Shown here one piece after another: positions 51,343 through 61,207 of a stretch of 64,000 bases of DNA (position 1 is its first letter; the number at the start of each line of letters is the position of its first letter). Source of the DNA: Saprospiraceae bacterium. Its GTDB lineage: Bacteria > Bacteroidota > Bacteroidia > Chitinophagales > Saprospiraceae. Position numbers and translations under genes: made by a program. The stretch spans positions 1 to 64,000 of the forward strand of contig JANQPA010000105.1 of NCBI GenBank assembly GCA_028285545.1, given 5' to 3'. The notes below the pieces were generated by a model that saw nothing but the letters and a program-made list of their open reading frames with translations, searched no databases and was not told the origin of the DNA.

Positions 51343-52467
51343 TTACTCATCCTTTTTTATCCTAGCTGCATAATCTTTAGGGGTCATCCCAAATTCTTTC
51401 TTAAAAAAAGAATAAAAAGAAGCCTTGCTTTTGAATCCGCTTTCCTGAGCAATACCAAATATTGATAGTTGTTGTTGTTCTCCTGCTTTTAATTGTTTTG
51501 CTACATGTCGAATACGATAGGAGTTAATAAAGTTATAGAATGAAACATTCATATTTCGGTTTAGAAGATAAGAAAGCTGGTGTGGATTAGAGTCAATTAA
51601 GTTAGCCAGATGCCTAAGACTAAGATCACTATTAAGATAGGGTTTAGATTCTTCCATTACTTTTAGCAAATTTCTTTTCAAGTCGGGAATTTTGTCTCCA
51701 TCATATTTAGAGGGAGAGCGTTTAATATGACCAAAAATCTGTTGGGGGTACTGGATAAACTGGTAGGCTAAAAGAAGGATAAACATTGTCCATACAACTA
51801 AAGACCACCTTTCTATAAATTGATTTGGGATACCTAGAAAAATTGAAGTCGCTGATATGGAGAATTCTATTAAAAAGTAAATGGCAAATATTTTTACCAT
51901 ATTTTTTAGAACAAGCAGTTGACTTATTTCATTTCCTGAAGCCTCCTTTTTAAAAAATTTGATTTTTTCTTTTAGGTAGAATAGGGCAGCCCATAGATAT
52001 ACCTGTATTTGGACCATCATGACTAAGATAAACAGGTCAATCACCAAGGAATATTGAAAATCATCGGCTTGATATTTTTCCAGAATAATCATTTTTTCAG
52101 AGGGATCCATAAAAGGCATATTGCTATAAGCATAAGCAAAAAACAGGAATGGTATGACATGCCAAATATCCGAAGAAAGAAGTTTTCGATTTTCAACCCT
52201 CGTTTTAATATACAACCAAATCAAAGGGGCTATCAAATACCAAAGAGCATCACTTATGTATAATCCATAAGGGAAAGCTTTGTATAGTTCTGAAAGTCGT
52301 AAACTATGATCAAATAAAATAATAGAAAAAATGAACAACAAAAAGGAGAGGATCCGGTGAGAAACCACATGTCCTCTTTTATGCAAAAGGGCACCAATAC
52401 TCAAAAGGATGGACTGGATACATCCTATTAATAAAATCAGAGACCATATGCTTAAATAAAAATTCAT
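51343..52467 (-). CDS. AraC-family regulator with N-terminal membrane domain
   Basis: The 374-residue protein has about seven hydrophobic segments in residues 5-245 (SILLSIGALLHKRGHVVSHR, FLLFIFSIILFDHSLRL, SLVIDLFILVMMVQIQVYL) followed by an AraC HTH at about 275-374 (LRHLANLIDSNPHQLSYLLN, IAQESGFKSKASFYSFFKKE, FGMTPKDYAARI). Membrane-bound AraC regulators of this form are common in Bacteroidota. It is cotranscribed with the PhyH gene. It is the only AraC-type factor in the window and a candidate, unproven, for the 21-bp-spaced repeats at 29823 and 56897. Confidence 0.9.
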   Translation of the reverse strand: MNFYLSIWSLILLIGCIQSILLSIGALLHKRGHVVSHRILSFLLFIFSIILFDHSLRLSELYKAFPYGLYISDALWYLIAPLIWLYIKTRVENRKLLSSDIWHVIPFLFFAYAYSNMPFMDPSEKMIILEKYQADDFQYSLVIDLFILVMMVQIQVYLWAALFYLKEKIKFFKKEASGNEISQLLVLKNMVKIFAIYFLIEFSISATSIFLGIPNQFIERWSLVVWTMFILLLAYQFIQYPQQIFGHIKRSPSKYDGDKIPDLKRNLLKVMEESKPYLNSDLSLRHLANLIDSNPHQLSYLLNRNMNVSFYNFINSYRIRHVAKQLKAGEQQQLSIFGIAQESGFKSKASFYSFFKKEFGMTPKDYAARIKKDE

Positions 52468-52662
52468 GCGAACAAGAAAAATGTTTTTGAAAATAAAATT
52501 ATCATTTTTTGAAAGACTTCTACATTAAACAAAAATTGCCGGGAGCAGCTATCAAGAAATGAGTTCTTTTCGATAGATCAATACTTTTCAAAGCGAGATC
52601 AACGAAAACTTTCAAGCTTTGGCCAATATTTTTAAGCCCATCATAAAAAATAAATCTAAACC

Positions 52663-53193
52663 ATGAAAAGGCAAATCAAGCTTTATTTAAGTTTTTTATT
52701 TCTACCAATGTTGGTCACACCTGGAAAAGCTCAATTACCTAAAGAAGCACATCGTGTCGATTTTTTTCTAGGAGAATGGGAAATTAAAGTAGTCAATCAG
52801 GAAGATAAAACAATAGGAGTGTCCCGCACTGTGGGTAGGTATATCCTGGAAAGAAGGGCCATTCAAAGTGATTATTTTGCTCTTGATAAACAAGGTCGAT
52901 CTATTTTTCGAGGGACGACGATTCGTACTTATGTCCCTTCTTCAAAACATTGGGTGGTGCACTGGGCCATGGCTAATCTTAATGGTTATACCTATTTACA
53001 GGAAGAATGGGTAGAGGGAGAATTACATGCCTCTGGGCATGGAGAGGATGGGGGTGGAAAATTTCTTGAAAGGTATAAATACTTCGATATCAGCTTAAGT
53101 TCTTATACTTTTGAAATGGAAAGGAGTTATGATGGCGGGAAGACCTGGAAGTTTTATAATCGTCTCTATGCCAAAAGAAGAGATAAAGGCTAG
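52663..53193 (+). CDS. Secreted DUF1579-like protein
   Basis: The 176-residue protein has a signal peptide (QIKLYLSFLFLPMLVTPGKA) and a beta-barrel-like body with the start HRVDFFLGEWEIKVVNQEDK and a central SKHWVVHWAMANLNGYTYLQ. This matches DUF1579-type lipocalin-like proteins. It is divergent from the AraC regulator. A function is not established. Confidence 0.7.
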   Translation: MKRQIKLYLSFLFLPMLVTPGKAQLPKEAHRVDFFLGEWEIKVVNQEDKTIGVSRTVGRYILERRAIQSDYFALDKQGRSIFRGTTIRTYVPSSKHWVVHWAMANLNGYTYLQEEWVEGELHASGHGEDGGGKFLERYKYFDISLSSYTFEMERSYDGGKTWKFYNRLYAKRRDKG

Positions 53194-53464
53194 ACATTAA
53201 CTATTTAGTTTTAGGTCAGGTTAACATGAAAAATTTTAATGCCTGATTTGAAAAACAATCCTATTCTTAATTTGAAAAGCAGAATTTGGTATTCGTATTT
53301 TTATCACATGCAAACACCCGATAATTAATTAATAGGAGGTACTAAATCTGCTTTTTCACAGTATTGCATTTATTTTATTTTTTTCAAAGCTTAAGAATAA
53401 CATTAATTGATTAATTTCTTTCTGAGTCCGTTCAGAATTAATAAATCTAAATTGTGATAAGCTT

Positions 53465-54667
53465 ATGAAGAAGGATACTTCAAATTTTAACACCCTTTCT
53501 ATTCATTCAGGTGAAGACAAACAAACACCACCAGTTAGTTCTGTTCCAGCCATCTCAATGGCCACTTCTTTTCTCAGCAAAGAAGAGGTTTCATTTTCAT
53601 CAGAAAACCTAGAAGATGATTCGCCTTATTTATATACCAGATGGGCCAATCCAATAATTAATACCCTGGAAGAAAAAATAGCTGCCCTGGAGGGAGCAGA
53701 ATCCGCCCTTGCTTTAAGTAGTGGGATGGGGGCCTGTACAAGTACCATGCTGAGTTTATTAAAAAGTGGAGATAGACTATTGGTTAGTGATATTTGTTAT
53801 CCTGGAGTAAGAGAATTTTGTAATACCACTCTTCCCAATCTTAATATAAATGTAGAGGCCATTAATATGTCTGATTTAGAGGAAGTTGAAAATGCATTGT
53901 CGGTTCCGACTGATTTAATATTTATGGAATCTCCTTGTAATCCAATCCTAAGGTTAACGGATTTGAAGGCTATTGTTGGTATGGCGAAGGAACAAAAGAT
54001 CACCACTGTGGTAGATTCCACTTTTGCTACTCCTATTGCCACACAGGCTATCGGGCTTGGGGTTGATCTGGTTATTCATTCTTTAACCAAATACATGAAT
54101 GGGCATGGTGATGCAATGGGGGGAGTTATTGCCGGAAAAAAAGAACACATCAATTTGATTAGAAATACTGCTGTTATTCATGCTGGAAATGTTATTAGTC
54201 CTTTTAATGCATGGCTGATTAACAGGGGCCTGGCAACCCTTCCGATCCGAATGAAAAGGCACAGTGAAAATGCAATGATGATTGCAGAGCGATTGGAAAA
54301 ACACCCTAATGTAAAACAAGTAAATTATCCAGGTTTATTATCGCATCCACAGCATAATTTGGCTAAAAGACAAATGAATCTGTTTTCAGGAATGATGAGC
54401 TTTCAAGTACAACAGAATCCCAAACAAATTACTGAAAGGATGAGAAAAGAGTTACAAACTATCCATTATGCCGTATCACTTGGACATCACAAATCCTTAA
54501 TCTATTACCTCCCAACTGATGATCTTCAACAGTCTTCCTATCAGCTAAGAGGAAAAAACCTGGCCGATTATCGAAAATTTGCAGGTGAGGGAATATTTCG
54601 CTTATCGGTAGGACTAGAAGACCCTGAAGATATTTACAAGGATTTGGAAAAAGTTTTGAATACTTGA
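53465..54667 (+). CDS. Cys/Met metabolism PLP enzyme (cystathionine gamma-synthase/lyase type)
   Basis: The 400-residue enzyme carries the PLP lysine K209 in HSLTKYMNGHGDAMGG, and the family tyrosine site YTRWANPIINTLEE. A typical methionine gamma-lyase has a Cys next to the active-site Tyr; here the equivalent segment CYPGVREF lacks it, so cystathionine gamma-synthase or -lyase is the better reading. No sulfur-metabolism neighbours exist in the window. The spacer 53194-53464 is AT-rich; no SAM riboswitch or terminator was recognised in it. Confidence 0.9.
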   Translation: MKKDTSNFNTLSIHSGEDKQTPPVSSVPAISMATSFLSKEEVSFSSENLEDDSPYLYTRWANPIINTLEEKIAALEGAESALALSSGMGACTSTMLSLLKSGDRLLVSDICYPGVREFCNTTLPNLNINVEAINMSDLEEVENALSVPTDLIFMESPCNPILRLTDLKAIVGMAKEQKITTVVDSTFATPIATQAIGLGVDLVIHSLTKYMNGHGDAMGGVIAGKKEHINLIRNTAVIHAGNVISPFNAWLINRGLATLPIRMKRHSENAMMIAERLEKHPNVKQVNYPGLLSHPQHNLAKRQMNLFSGMMSFQVQQNPKQITERMRKELQTIHYAVSLGHHKSLIYYLPTDDLQQSSYQLRGKNLADYRKFAGEGIFRLSVGLEDPEDIYKDLEKVLNT

Positions 54668-54745
54668 AAATGCAATAATAAGTCAAATAAAATATTTTTT
54701 ACAAAAACTAAGAAGCTGTTTAAATTTAGTTTTTTGAATAATATA

Positions 54746-55675
54746 CTATTTGATTGAATCTTTGGAAACCCGAGGATCATCCCCCCAAATACCCTCTAAT
54801 AATATATTGGCAATAATGGGTTCATATTCTGTCATAGTCACCCACATAATATGATCGAAATCATCCCCAGGAGGTCGGTTTCCGGTACTAAAAGATCCGG
54901 TTTTGGAAAGAGTGTAATAGCTAATGTGGTTCCTTTTTTCTTTTTTATAAGCAGTAACATGCCCGGCAAAAACTGTTGTACGGCTAGGATTAGGAAAAAG
55001 CAATTCTATAGCTGCCCAGTTCTGGGTATTGGCATTTTCTCCCCACATCGGACGATGCATGAAGATAAAGGTCCATTTGACCTCTTCATTATTTTTTAAG
55101 GTATTGTTCAGCCAATTTAGTTGAGTTGGACTAATTTCACCATCTTTAGAGCCAGGCGGGTCATCGGTATTTAATATGAGAAAAAGAACATCTTTATATA
55201 TAAAATGATAGTAAGTGCGATTCCCAAAGCGTTTTTCCCATAAGGGATAGGCCTCTGGGCTATTGATGTCATTATTTCCAACGGTATAAAAAAAAGGCAT
55301 TTCTAATTGTTGGACCAAGTTTGTGACATAATTCCAGTCACTATCAATTTGTTCTAAATTTGAGATTCTACCATCAAATGTAAATCCTTCAACCAAGTCT
55401 CCAACAGACATAACGAAGTCGGGTTGCAAAAGATTTATCTTAGTAATTGCTCCTGCAAAAACGCCCGGAGTGGGAATGGCAGTACGGTCACTAACGACAG
55501 CAAATCGAAAAATTTCTGATTCATTTTTAAAGTTTAGATGGTTCCAGGGATTTCTATCTTCCATCTCAGTAGCAAAGGAAGTGGAAGATTCTTTTGGGGT
55601 ACAGGCAAAAAGTAAGGTAATTAGAACTGCAATGGAAAAGCTATATTTTATAGTTGCCACAATCTTCTTTGCCAT
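54746..55675 (-). CDS. Metallophosphoesterase, lipoprotein
   Basis: The 309-residue protein has a lipoprotein signal (ITLLFAC). Calcineurin-like motifs are partly degenerate at the start (RFAVVSDRTA where DxH is expected), then VMSVGDLVEG, TVGNNDIN (normally GNHD), FMHRPMW and VFAGHVTAY (GHxH region replaced by GHVTAY). The altered metal ligands suggest reduced or different activity. It is likely periplasmic. It is single. Confidence 0.8.
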   Translation of the reverse strand: MAKKIVATIKYSFSIAVLITLLFACTPKESSTSFATEMEDRNPWNHLNFKNESEIFRFAVVSDRTAIPTPGVFAGAITKINLLQPDFVMSVGDLVEGFTFDGRISNLEQIDSDWNYVTNLVQQLEMPFFYTVGNNDINSPEAYPLWEKRFGNRTYYHFIYKDVLFLILNTDDPPGSKDGEISPTQLNWLNNTLKNNEEVKWTFIFMHRPMWGENANTQNWAAIELLFPNPSRTTVFAGHVTAYKKEKRNHISYYTLSKTGSFSTGNRPPGDDFDHIMWVTMTEYEPIIANILLEGIWGDDPRVSKDSIK

Positions 55676-55746
55676 ACCGCTTAGCCATTTAATTTAATTC
55701 TGAAAATAATTTTAGGTCACAAAATCAAATTAGAGCAAGAATAAAA

Positions 55747-56670
55747 TTACCAGCCTACAATCATTTTTTGATTACTTCCATCGGAATTCATCATGTAGAT
55801 ATCACCATTTTTATTTCTATAGGAGACAAATATTATTTTCTCGCCATTTGGAGACCACCTGGCCAAATCATTAGATTTCTCTCCAGAGGTGATTTGACTT
55901 ACCTTCTTTGAAAATACATCTATGGCGTAAATCTGGACTGGACTTCTGAAGCCAGCTTGGAAAAGTATTTTTTTTCCATCGGGAGACCAATCTGGGACAA
56001 AATCATGTCTCTCAGAGTTATTCGTTAAGTTTATTAAATTGGATCCATCAACATTAACTACAAAGATGTCATACAATCCATCATGAAATTGGGTAGGAGC
56101 TGAAAAGGCTATTTTTGATCCATCTGGGGACCAGGCCGGGTCATAGGCTTCTTCAAAACCCGAAGTCACATTAGTAGTTTTTTTAGTTTGGAGATCATAA
56201 ATATAAATATTGGTAACATCCCTATACCCTCTCCTATCCGATACAAATACAATTTTATTTCCGTCAGGAGACCAGCGTCCCATGATGTCATTATGAGAAT
56301 CATTTACCAGTGCCTTGGCCTTTAAGGAATCTAGTCTTAATTGATAAATATCCAGATCTTGAGTACCAAGATCATATCTTCCATTTCTATCCGAATGAAA
56401 AAGTATGCTTTTTCCGTCTGGAGACCAATCAGGATAAAAGTCTCGCGAAATTCCATGGGTTATCTTTTTCAAACCAGAACCATCTATATTAATCGTATAA
56501 ATTTTTTGAATCCCACTTTTTTCTGACTGGAATACAATGGATTTCCCATCTGGAGACCAGGTAGCATAATTTTCATTTGAATGGCTTGCTTCTTGTCCAT
56601 TGAGGGTCATTGAAAACATAAATAACAACAATAATAAAAAGTGGCACTTAAAGGGCAATTTAGAATTCAT
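55747..56670 (-). CDS. TolB-like beta-propeller protein with PD40 repeats
   Basis: The 307-residue protein has a signal peptide (FHLLLL-type; FLLLLLFMFSMTLNGQ) and about six to seven PD40 repeats, each with a WSPDGKxIxFxSxRxG core (ATWSPDGKSIVFQSEKSG, DWSPDGKSILFHSDRNG). It folds as a periplasmic beta propeller like the C-terminal part of TolB. No Pal, TolA or peptidase domain accompanies it. It probably binds a protein or glycan; the role is unknown. Confidence 0.88.
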   Translation of the reverse strand: MNSKLPFKCHFLLLLLFMFSMTLNGQEASHSNENYATWSPDGKSIVFQSEKSGIQKIYTINIDGSGLKKITHGISRDFYPDWSPDGKSILFHSDRNGRYDLGTQDLDIYQLRLDSLKAKALVNDSHNDIMGRWSPDGNKIVFVSDRRGYRDVTNIYIYDLQTKKTTNVTSGFEEAYDPAWSPDGSKIAFSAPTQFHDGLYDIFVVNVDGSNLINLTNNSERHDFVPDWSPDGKKILFQAGFRSPVQIYAIDVFSKKVSQITSGEKSNDLARWSPNGEKIIFVSYRNKNGDIYMMNSDGSNQKMIVGW

Positions 56671-56896
56671 ACTTATTCTTGTTTATTTCATCTACTGAAA
56701 GTGAGTCGTTTTACATTGCTGATTCTGGGTTCCTGTTTCTATTCACATTAATTCATATTATTCTTACGTACAGCAATCCCCTGACAAATCACGCTTCTTT
56801 TGATGGATAAACCTTTTAGATTTGAAAAAAATTAGTTCGTATGGACGCAAATGAACATTGATAATTATTAAGGAGGAGTGTGGAAACGACCCAGCT

Positions 56897-56931
56897 ATTG
56901 AAACAATAGTCCACTCAATTGAAACAATAGT
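56897..56931. promoter_or_regulatory. Candidate operator: two direct repeats, 21-bp period (site 2)
   Basis: attgaaacaatagt occurs at 56897-56910 and again, identical over 14 bases, at 56918-56931. The period is exactly 21 bp. It is the same word (reverse complement) as at 29823-29857. It ends 56 bp before the ATG at 56988, as site 1 is 56-58 bp from the ATG at 29766 in the same orientation. The rest of the 317-bp spacer 56671-56987 is AT-rich with no gene seen. Confidence 0.7.
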
Positions 56932-56987
56932 GAATTTTTTTAATTCTATTCTACCCTAATTTTATCCATAGAAACAGAATTAATCAA

Positions 56988-57812
56988 ATGACTACATCTG
57001 ACTTACCTAAATTTCAAAATTTAAAGGAACAAATTCGGATATCGAATTCGTTTCTTTACAGTGAGGATTTTGCACCAACCATTCCTTCTGCCCATAATTG
57101 GACGACCTGGAATTTTGCCTCCCTTTGGATAGGTATGGCGGTTTGCATTCCAACTTATATGCTGGCTGGAAGTATGATTCGGGAGGGGATGAATTGGTGG
57201 CAAGCCCTATTGACGATTCTACTGGGGAATTTAATCGTTTTATATCCTATGTCATTATCTGCTGTTCAAAAATCAATGGAGCCCCCCATGTTAATCTCTA
57301 CTTTACAAAAACCAGGCTATCCATTGAAAGATTCCACTGTAAAGGAATTGGCCGCCCTGGTAAATGTAAGGCTCTCTTATATGAAAGATGTTGCTGCTTA
57401 TAAATGGATCAACCAATTGCCAGTTGAAGATTTAGTGCGGGAAAGAAAAGTTATACAAAGCAGTATTGAAAAAGCTCGTGAGTATCAACTAGATCCTGTC
57501 TTTACTGAAAGTTTTTTCAGGCTGCAAATTAAAGCGGCCAAAACCATCCAGCAATACTGGTTTGATCATTGGAAAGCCAGAGGTTTTGATCCAAACTTAC
57601 AATACCGAGATCTGCAATCAGAAATTAGACCGGCATTGCTGGAATTGGGTGATAAGATCCTATTGGCAATTGTAAATTTAAACCTTAGGGAAAAAACGAA
57701 AGCTTCCCTTTCCAAGGATGGCAAACATTTTATAAATACCTTAACTTCAGAAGGATTGACAACTAGGATAAAACGTCGGCTATTTCGAAGTGCTGTAAGA
57801 ATAAACAGATAA
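56988..57812 (+). CDS. Fusion: NCS1-permease N terminus with AroQ-gamma-like chorismate mutase
   Basis: Residues 1-89 match the start of NCS1 nucleobase/cation symporters: acidic SEDFAPTIPSAHNWTTWNFA, TM1 SLWIGMAVCIPTYMLAGSMI and TM2 WWQALLTILLGNLIVLYPM. Where the family continues with NSHAG and ten more TMs, the protein switches to a linker and then, at about 117-260, to a chorismate-mutase-like domain: R128 (LVNVRLSYMKDVAAYKW), K139, RERKVI (151-156), the helix FFRLQIKAAKTIQQYWF with Q180. These follow the secreted AroQ-gamma pattern. As NCS1 N termini are cytoplasmic, the mutase would face the cytosol. No stop or frameshift is seen in the 274 codons. Confidence 0.75.
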   Translation: MTTSDLPKFQNLKEQIRISNSFLYSEDFAPTIPSAHNWTTWNFASLWIGMAVCIPTYMLAGSMIREGMNWWQALLTILLGNLIVLYPMSLSAVQKSMEPPMLISTLQKPGYPLKDSTVKELAALVNVRLSYMKDVAAYKWINQLPVEDLVRERKVIQSSIEKAREYQLDPVFTESFFRLQIKAAKTIQQYWFDHWKARGFDPNLQYRDLQSEIRPALLELGDKILLAIVNLNLREKTKASLSKDGKHFINTLTSEGLTTRIKRRLFRSAVRINR

Positions 57813-57822
57813 TAATGTGGAG

Positions 57823-59310
57823 TTATCTTTCAATCCAATTTCTTGTTCTATCCACTGCCTTGAGCCAGTTATTGTATAAAGATTGCTGCCGCTCCTGCTC
57901 CATATTTGGCTTAAATTCCTGATCAATTTCACGGAATTTCAGGATGTCAGATTTATGCCATATCCCTGCTTTTAATCCGGCCAAGTAGGCTGCTCCAAGG
58001 GCGGTTGTTTCTACAACCTTTGGTCGCTCTACGACTACATTTAGGATATCTGCCTGGAATTGCATCAAATAGTTATTAGAAGAGGCTCCTCCATCCACTT
58101 TTAAAGCAGCTAAGGGCAGGTTTGAATCTTGAACCATGGCATCCAAAACATCCCTGGTTTGAAAAGCAATGGATTCTAAGGTGGCTTTGATGAGGTGATT
58201 TTGATTAGATCCGCGGGTTAGACCAAATATGGCTCCTCTTGCATACATATCCCAATAGGGCGCCCCCAATCCGGCAAATGCAGGAACCACTACCACTTCA
58301 TCGTCGGCACTTACTTCCTGGGCCAGAGCCATTGAATCCTCCGCATGGTCAATAATCTGTAAGCCATCACGAAGCCATTGGATGGCTGCACCAGCAATGA
58401 AAATACTGCCTTCCAAAGCATAGTGAATCTCATCCCCAAGGCTACAGGCAAGGGTTGTCAACAATCCATTTTCTGAGTAGATTAAGTTATTCCCAGTATT
58501 TAAGAGCATAAAACATCCCGTACCATAAGTGTTTTTTGCCATTCCAGGCTCAAAGCAAGCTTGCCCAAATAATGCTGCTTGCTGATCACCAGCAATTCCG
58601 TAAATAGGGATGTTGAGTCCTTCTAAAGATAAATCTCCAAAATGTGAGGAAGAAGATTGGACATCGGGAAGCATTTCTGAGGGTATGTCCAGAAATTCAA
58701 GCAATTGATCATCCCATTTTAATTCATTTATATTGAATAGAAGTGTCCTGGAAGCATTGGTATAGTCGGTCACATGAGCTTTCCCAGCTGTCATTTTCCA
58801 AACCAGCCAGGTGTCAACCGTTCCAAAAAGAAGTTTTCCTTCCTTAGCCATTTTACGAGCTCCATCCACCTGATCCAGAATCCATTTGACTTTTGTACCG
58901 GAAAAGTAAGAATCAATAACCAGTCCGGTATTTTTCCTTACATATTCAGTCAATCCAGCTTTTTTCATTTCTTCACAAATGGAAGCCGTGCGGCGATCCT
59001 GCCAAACAATGGCATTAAAGATGGGTTTTCCGGTTTCTTTATCCCAAACAATTGTAGTTTCCCGCTGGTTGGTTATTCCAATTGCAATAATATCTCGGGC
59101 AGAAACAGTATTGTTTTTTAAGAGTTTTTGAAAAACACCCCATTGAGAATACCATATTTCCATTGGATCATGTTCCACCCATCCTGATTTCGGGAAAAAC
59201 TGAGTAAACTCCATTTGTTCTAATCCACATATTCGCCCCTCCTCATCAATAAGAAGAGCTCGAGAGCTGGTCGTTCCCTGGTCAAGCGCAATCACATAAT
59301 TTTTTGCCAT
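57823..59310 (-). CDS. glpK: Glycerol kinase
   Basis: The 495-residue enzyme phosphorylates glycerol to glycerol-3-phosphate in the cytoplasm. Phosphate-binding start [18 protein letters not shown], the substrate pair [10 protein letters not shown], the nucleotide site [13 protein letters not shown] and [18 protein letters not shown] are standard for the FGGY family. Its length is normal. It follows glpD by 70 bp on the same strand, so the two form a glycerol-use operon. No glpF facilitator is present. Confidence 0.97.
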   Translation of the reverse strand: MAKNYVIALDQGTTSSRALLIDEEGRICGLEQMEFTQFFPKSGWVEHDPMEIWYSQWGVFQKLLKNNTVSARDIIAIGITNQRETTIVWDKETGKPIFNAIVWQDRRTASICEEMKKAGLTEYVRKNTGLVIDSYFSGTKVKWILDQVDGARKMAKEGKLLFGTVDTWLVWKMTAGKAHVTDYTNASRTLLFNINELKWDDQLLEFLDIPSEMLPDVQSSSSHFGDLSLEGLNIPIYGIAGDQQAALFGQACFEPGMAKNTYGTGCFMLLNTGNNLIYSENGLLTTLACSLGDEIHYALEGSIFIAGAAIQWLRDGLQIIDHAEDSMALAQEVSADDEVVVVPAFAGLGAPYWDMYARGAIFGLTRGSNQNHLIKATLESIAFQTRDVLDAMVQDSNLPLAALKVDGGASSNNYLMQFQADILNVVVERPKVVETTALGAAYLAGLKAGIWHKSDILKFREIDQEFKPNMEQERQQSLYNNWLKAVDRTRNWIER

Positions 59311-59380
59311 GAAATATCATTCTTTATTGATCTAGAATTTTTTAAATAAATTATTTTTCCCCTCCATAAAGAGTTTTGAA

Positions 59381-61045
59381 TTAATCCATTTCTACGGTAA
59401 TATCAGCATCTTTTGCGAAAAAGTTAGTGGCATAATATAGACTATCATTAAGCATTTTTTCTTCTTTTGCTATTCGCTCTGAATTCCAGTTTAAATAAGT
59501 CTGCAAGTCTTTTAATATTGCTTCCCGAACAATGGCTATACTTTCAATATCAAAAAATAGCCTTCCTGATCGACGAACAAAATAATCCTCTAAACTATTC
59601 ACCATTTCGTAATGCACGCCAAACCAAATTTCTGCTCGGGCCAGGCCTATTTCTCCTTTTTCCTTGAATTCATTTAATTTTTCTAAAATGAGGTCTGCCT
59701 GCCTGCCATAGGTAGTGGTTAAATACCAGGCATGATAGGGTTTTAGACCAAAACTCTGCACTTTTTCTTGTAGTGTTTGAAGATAACTTCTTACAGCTTT
59801 GGTATTAGCAAGGGAGGGATTCGTCAATATAATATTCTTAGTTTTGCATTTATCAAAATTACCATCCAGGCGTTTTGCCACTAAATTAACAACCCGTTTT
59901 GCCATTTTCCGATAACCGGTTAATTTGCCTCCGGCAATGGAAATTAATCCTGAGGGGGATTCAAATATTTCATCTTTTCGAGATAATTCAGATGGTGATT
60001 TCCCCTCTTCATGAATAAGTGGGCGCAATCCTGCCCAACTGGATATAATATCTGATACCTTTAGTTGGATTTTTGGAAAAGCATAATTTATTGCCTGCAA
60101 TATATATTGAACATCTGCTTTTGTAGGAAGTACTTTATCTAATTTCCCATGATAATTGGTATCTGTAGTACCTACATAAGTTACCTTACCTCGAGGTATG
60201 GCGAAGACCATACGGCCGTCCGGCACATCAAAATAAATAGAGTGATTTAATGGTAAAATTTTTTGTGGAAATACCAGATGGACTCCTTTGGTTAAATGTA
60301 GTTTTTTTCCATTTAAAGAATCATCTACATTTCTCAACTTGTCCACCCAAGGGCCTACTGCTGAAACAATTTGCCTGGCTTTTATTTCAAAAAAAGAATT
60401 AGTCTGAAGATCAAAGCATTGTACTCCACTAAGTATTTCATTTTCATAGATAAAATCCTTTGCTTCGCAATAATTCAGTGCAGCTGCACCATAGCAAACG
60501 GCCCTTTTGATTAATTCTATAGTTAATCGAGCATCATCGGTTCTATATTCGGCATAGAGACAGCTTCCTTTTAAAGCAGATTCATCTAGGAGGGGTTCTT
60601 TTATAAGCGTTTTCTTTTTACCAAGCATTTTTCTACGATCCTCTCCTTTTACTCCCGCCATTAAGTCATAAATCAGAATTCCAAGGGAAGCAGTCCATTT
60701 CCCATAGGTCCCACCCTTCATAATTGGGAGCAGCATTTTTTCGGGTATAACCAAGTGAGGTGCCAATCGATGGACTATGGCCCGCTCTCTTCCAGATTCG
60801 TGTACCAGATCAAATTCCAATTGTTTCAAATACCGAAGACCTCCATGAATCAATTTAGTTGATTTGCTGCTTGTACCGGAGGCGAAATCTTTTTTTTCAA
60901 TTAATGCAGTTTTCATTCCCCGAGAAGCTGCATCTAAAGCTATTCCACAACCTGTTACACCTCCGCCAATTACGATTAAGTCAAAGGTAGTTGATTTAAG
61001 TTTGTCCAGGTCATGCTCTCTTTCAAGGCTTGAAAACTTTACCAT
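59381..61045 (-). CDS. glpD: Glycerol-3-phosphate dehydrogenase (FAD, quinone-linked)
   Basis: The 554-residue flavoprotein oxidises glycerol-3-phosphate to dihydroxyacetone phosphate at the membrane. The dinucleotide motif is IGGGVTGCGIALDAASRG (26-43), followed by KSTKLIHGGLRYLKQ, RMVFAIPRGKVTYVGTTD and the C-terminal DAO_C domain. It is the first gene of glpD-glpK. Length and motifs are normal. Confidence 0.96.
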   Translation of the reverse strand: MVKFSSLEREHDLDKLKSTTFDLIVIGGGVTGCGIALDAASRGMKTALIEKKDFASGTSSKSTKLIHGGLRYLKQLEFDLVHESGRERAIVHRLAPHLVIPEKMLLPIMKGGTYGKWTASLGILIYDLMAGVKGEDRRKMLGKKKTLIKEPLLDESALKGSCLYAEYRTDDARLTIELIKRAVCYGAAALNYCEAKDFIYENEILSGVQCFDLQTNSFFEIKARQIVSAVGPWVDKLRNVDDSLNGKKLHLTKGVHLVFPQKILPLNHSIYFDVPDGRMVFAIPRGKVTYVGTTDTNYHGKLDKVLPTKADVQYILQAINYAFPKIQLKVSDIISSWAGLRPLIHEEGKSPSELSRKDEIFESPSGLISIAGGKLTGYRKMAKRVVNLVAKRLDGNFDKCKTKNIILTNPSLANTKAVRSYLQTLQEKVQSFGLKPYHAWYLTTTYGRQADLILEKLNEFKEKGEIGLARAEIWFGVHYEMVNSLEDYFVRRSGRLFFDIESIAIVREAILKDLQTYLNWNSERIAKEEKMLNDSLYYATNFFAKDADITVEMD

Positions 61046-61207
61046 TATTTTTGTATCAAACTCATTGTGAATGAAAACAATTAGAAGCAGATGACAGAAA
61101 GATTAAAATATAAGGACAAAGTATATCAATTTTGATTAAACAAGCATGTTTTTCAATAAATAGCCTTAGGTCTCCTGAAATATTTAATCAATTTCAATTA
61201 TAAAAAA

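Noticed and set aside
53194-53464. Possible SAM riboswitch before the Cys/Met PLP enzyme
   Set aside because: No paired helices or terminator/anti-terminator structure could be drawn; the region is just AT-rich.
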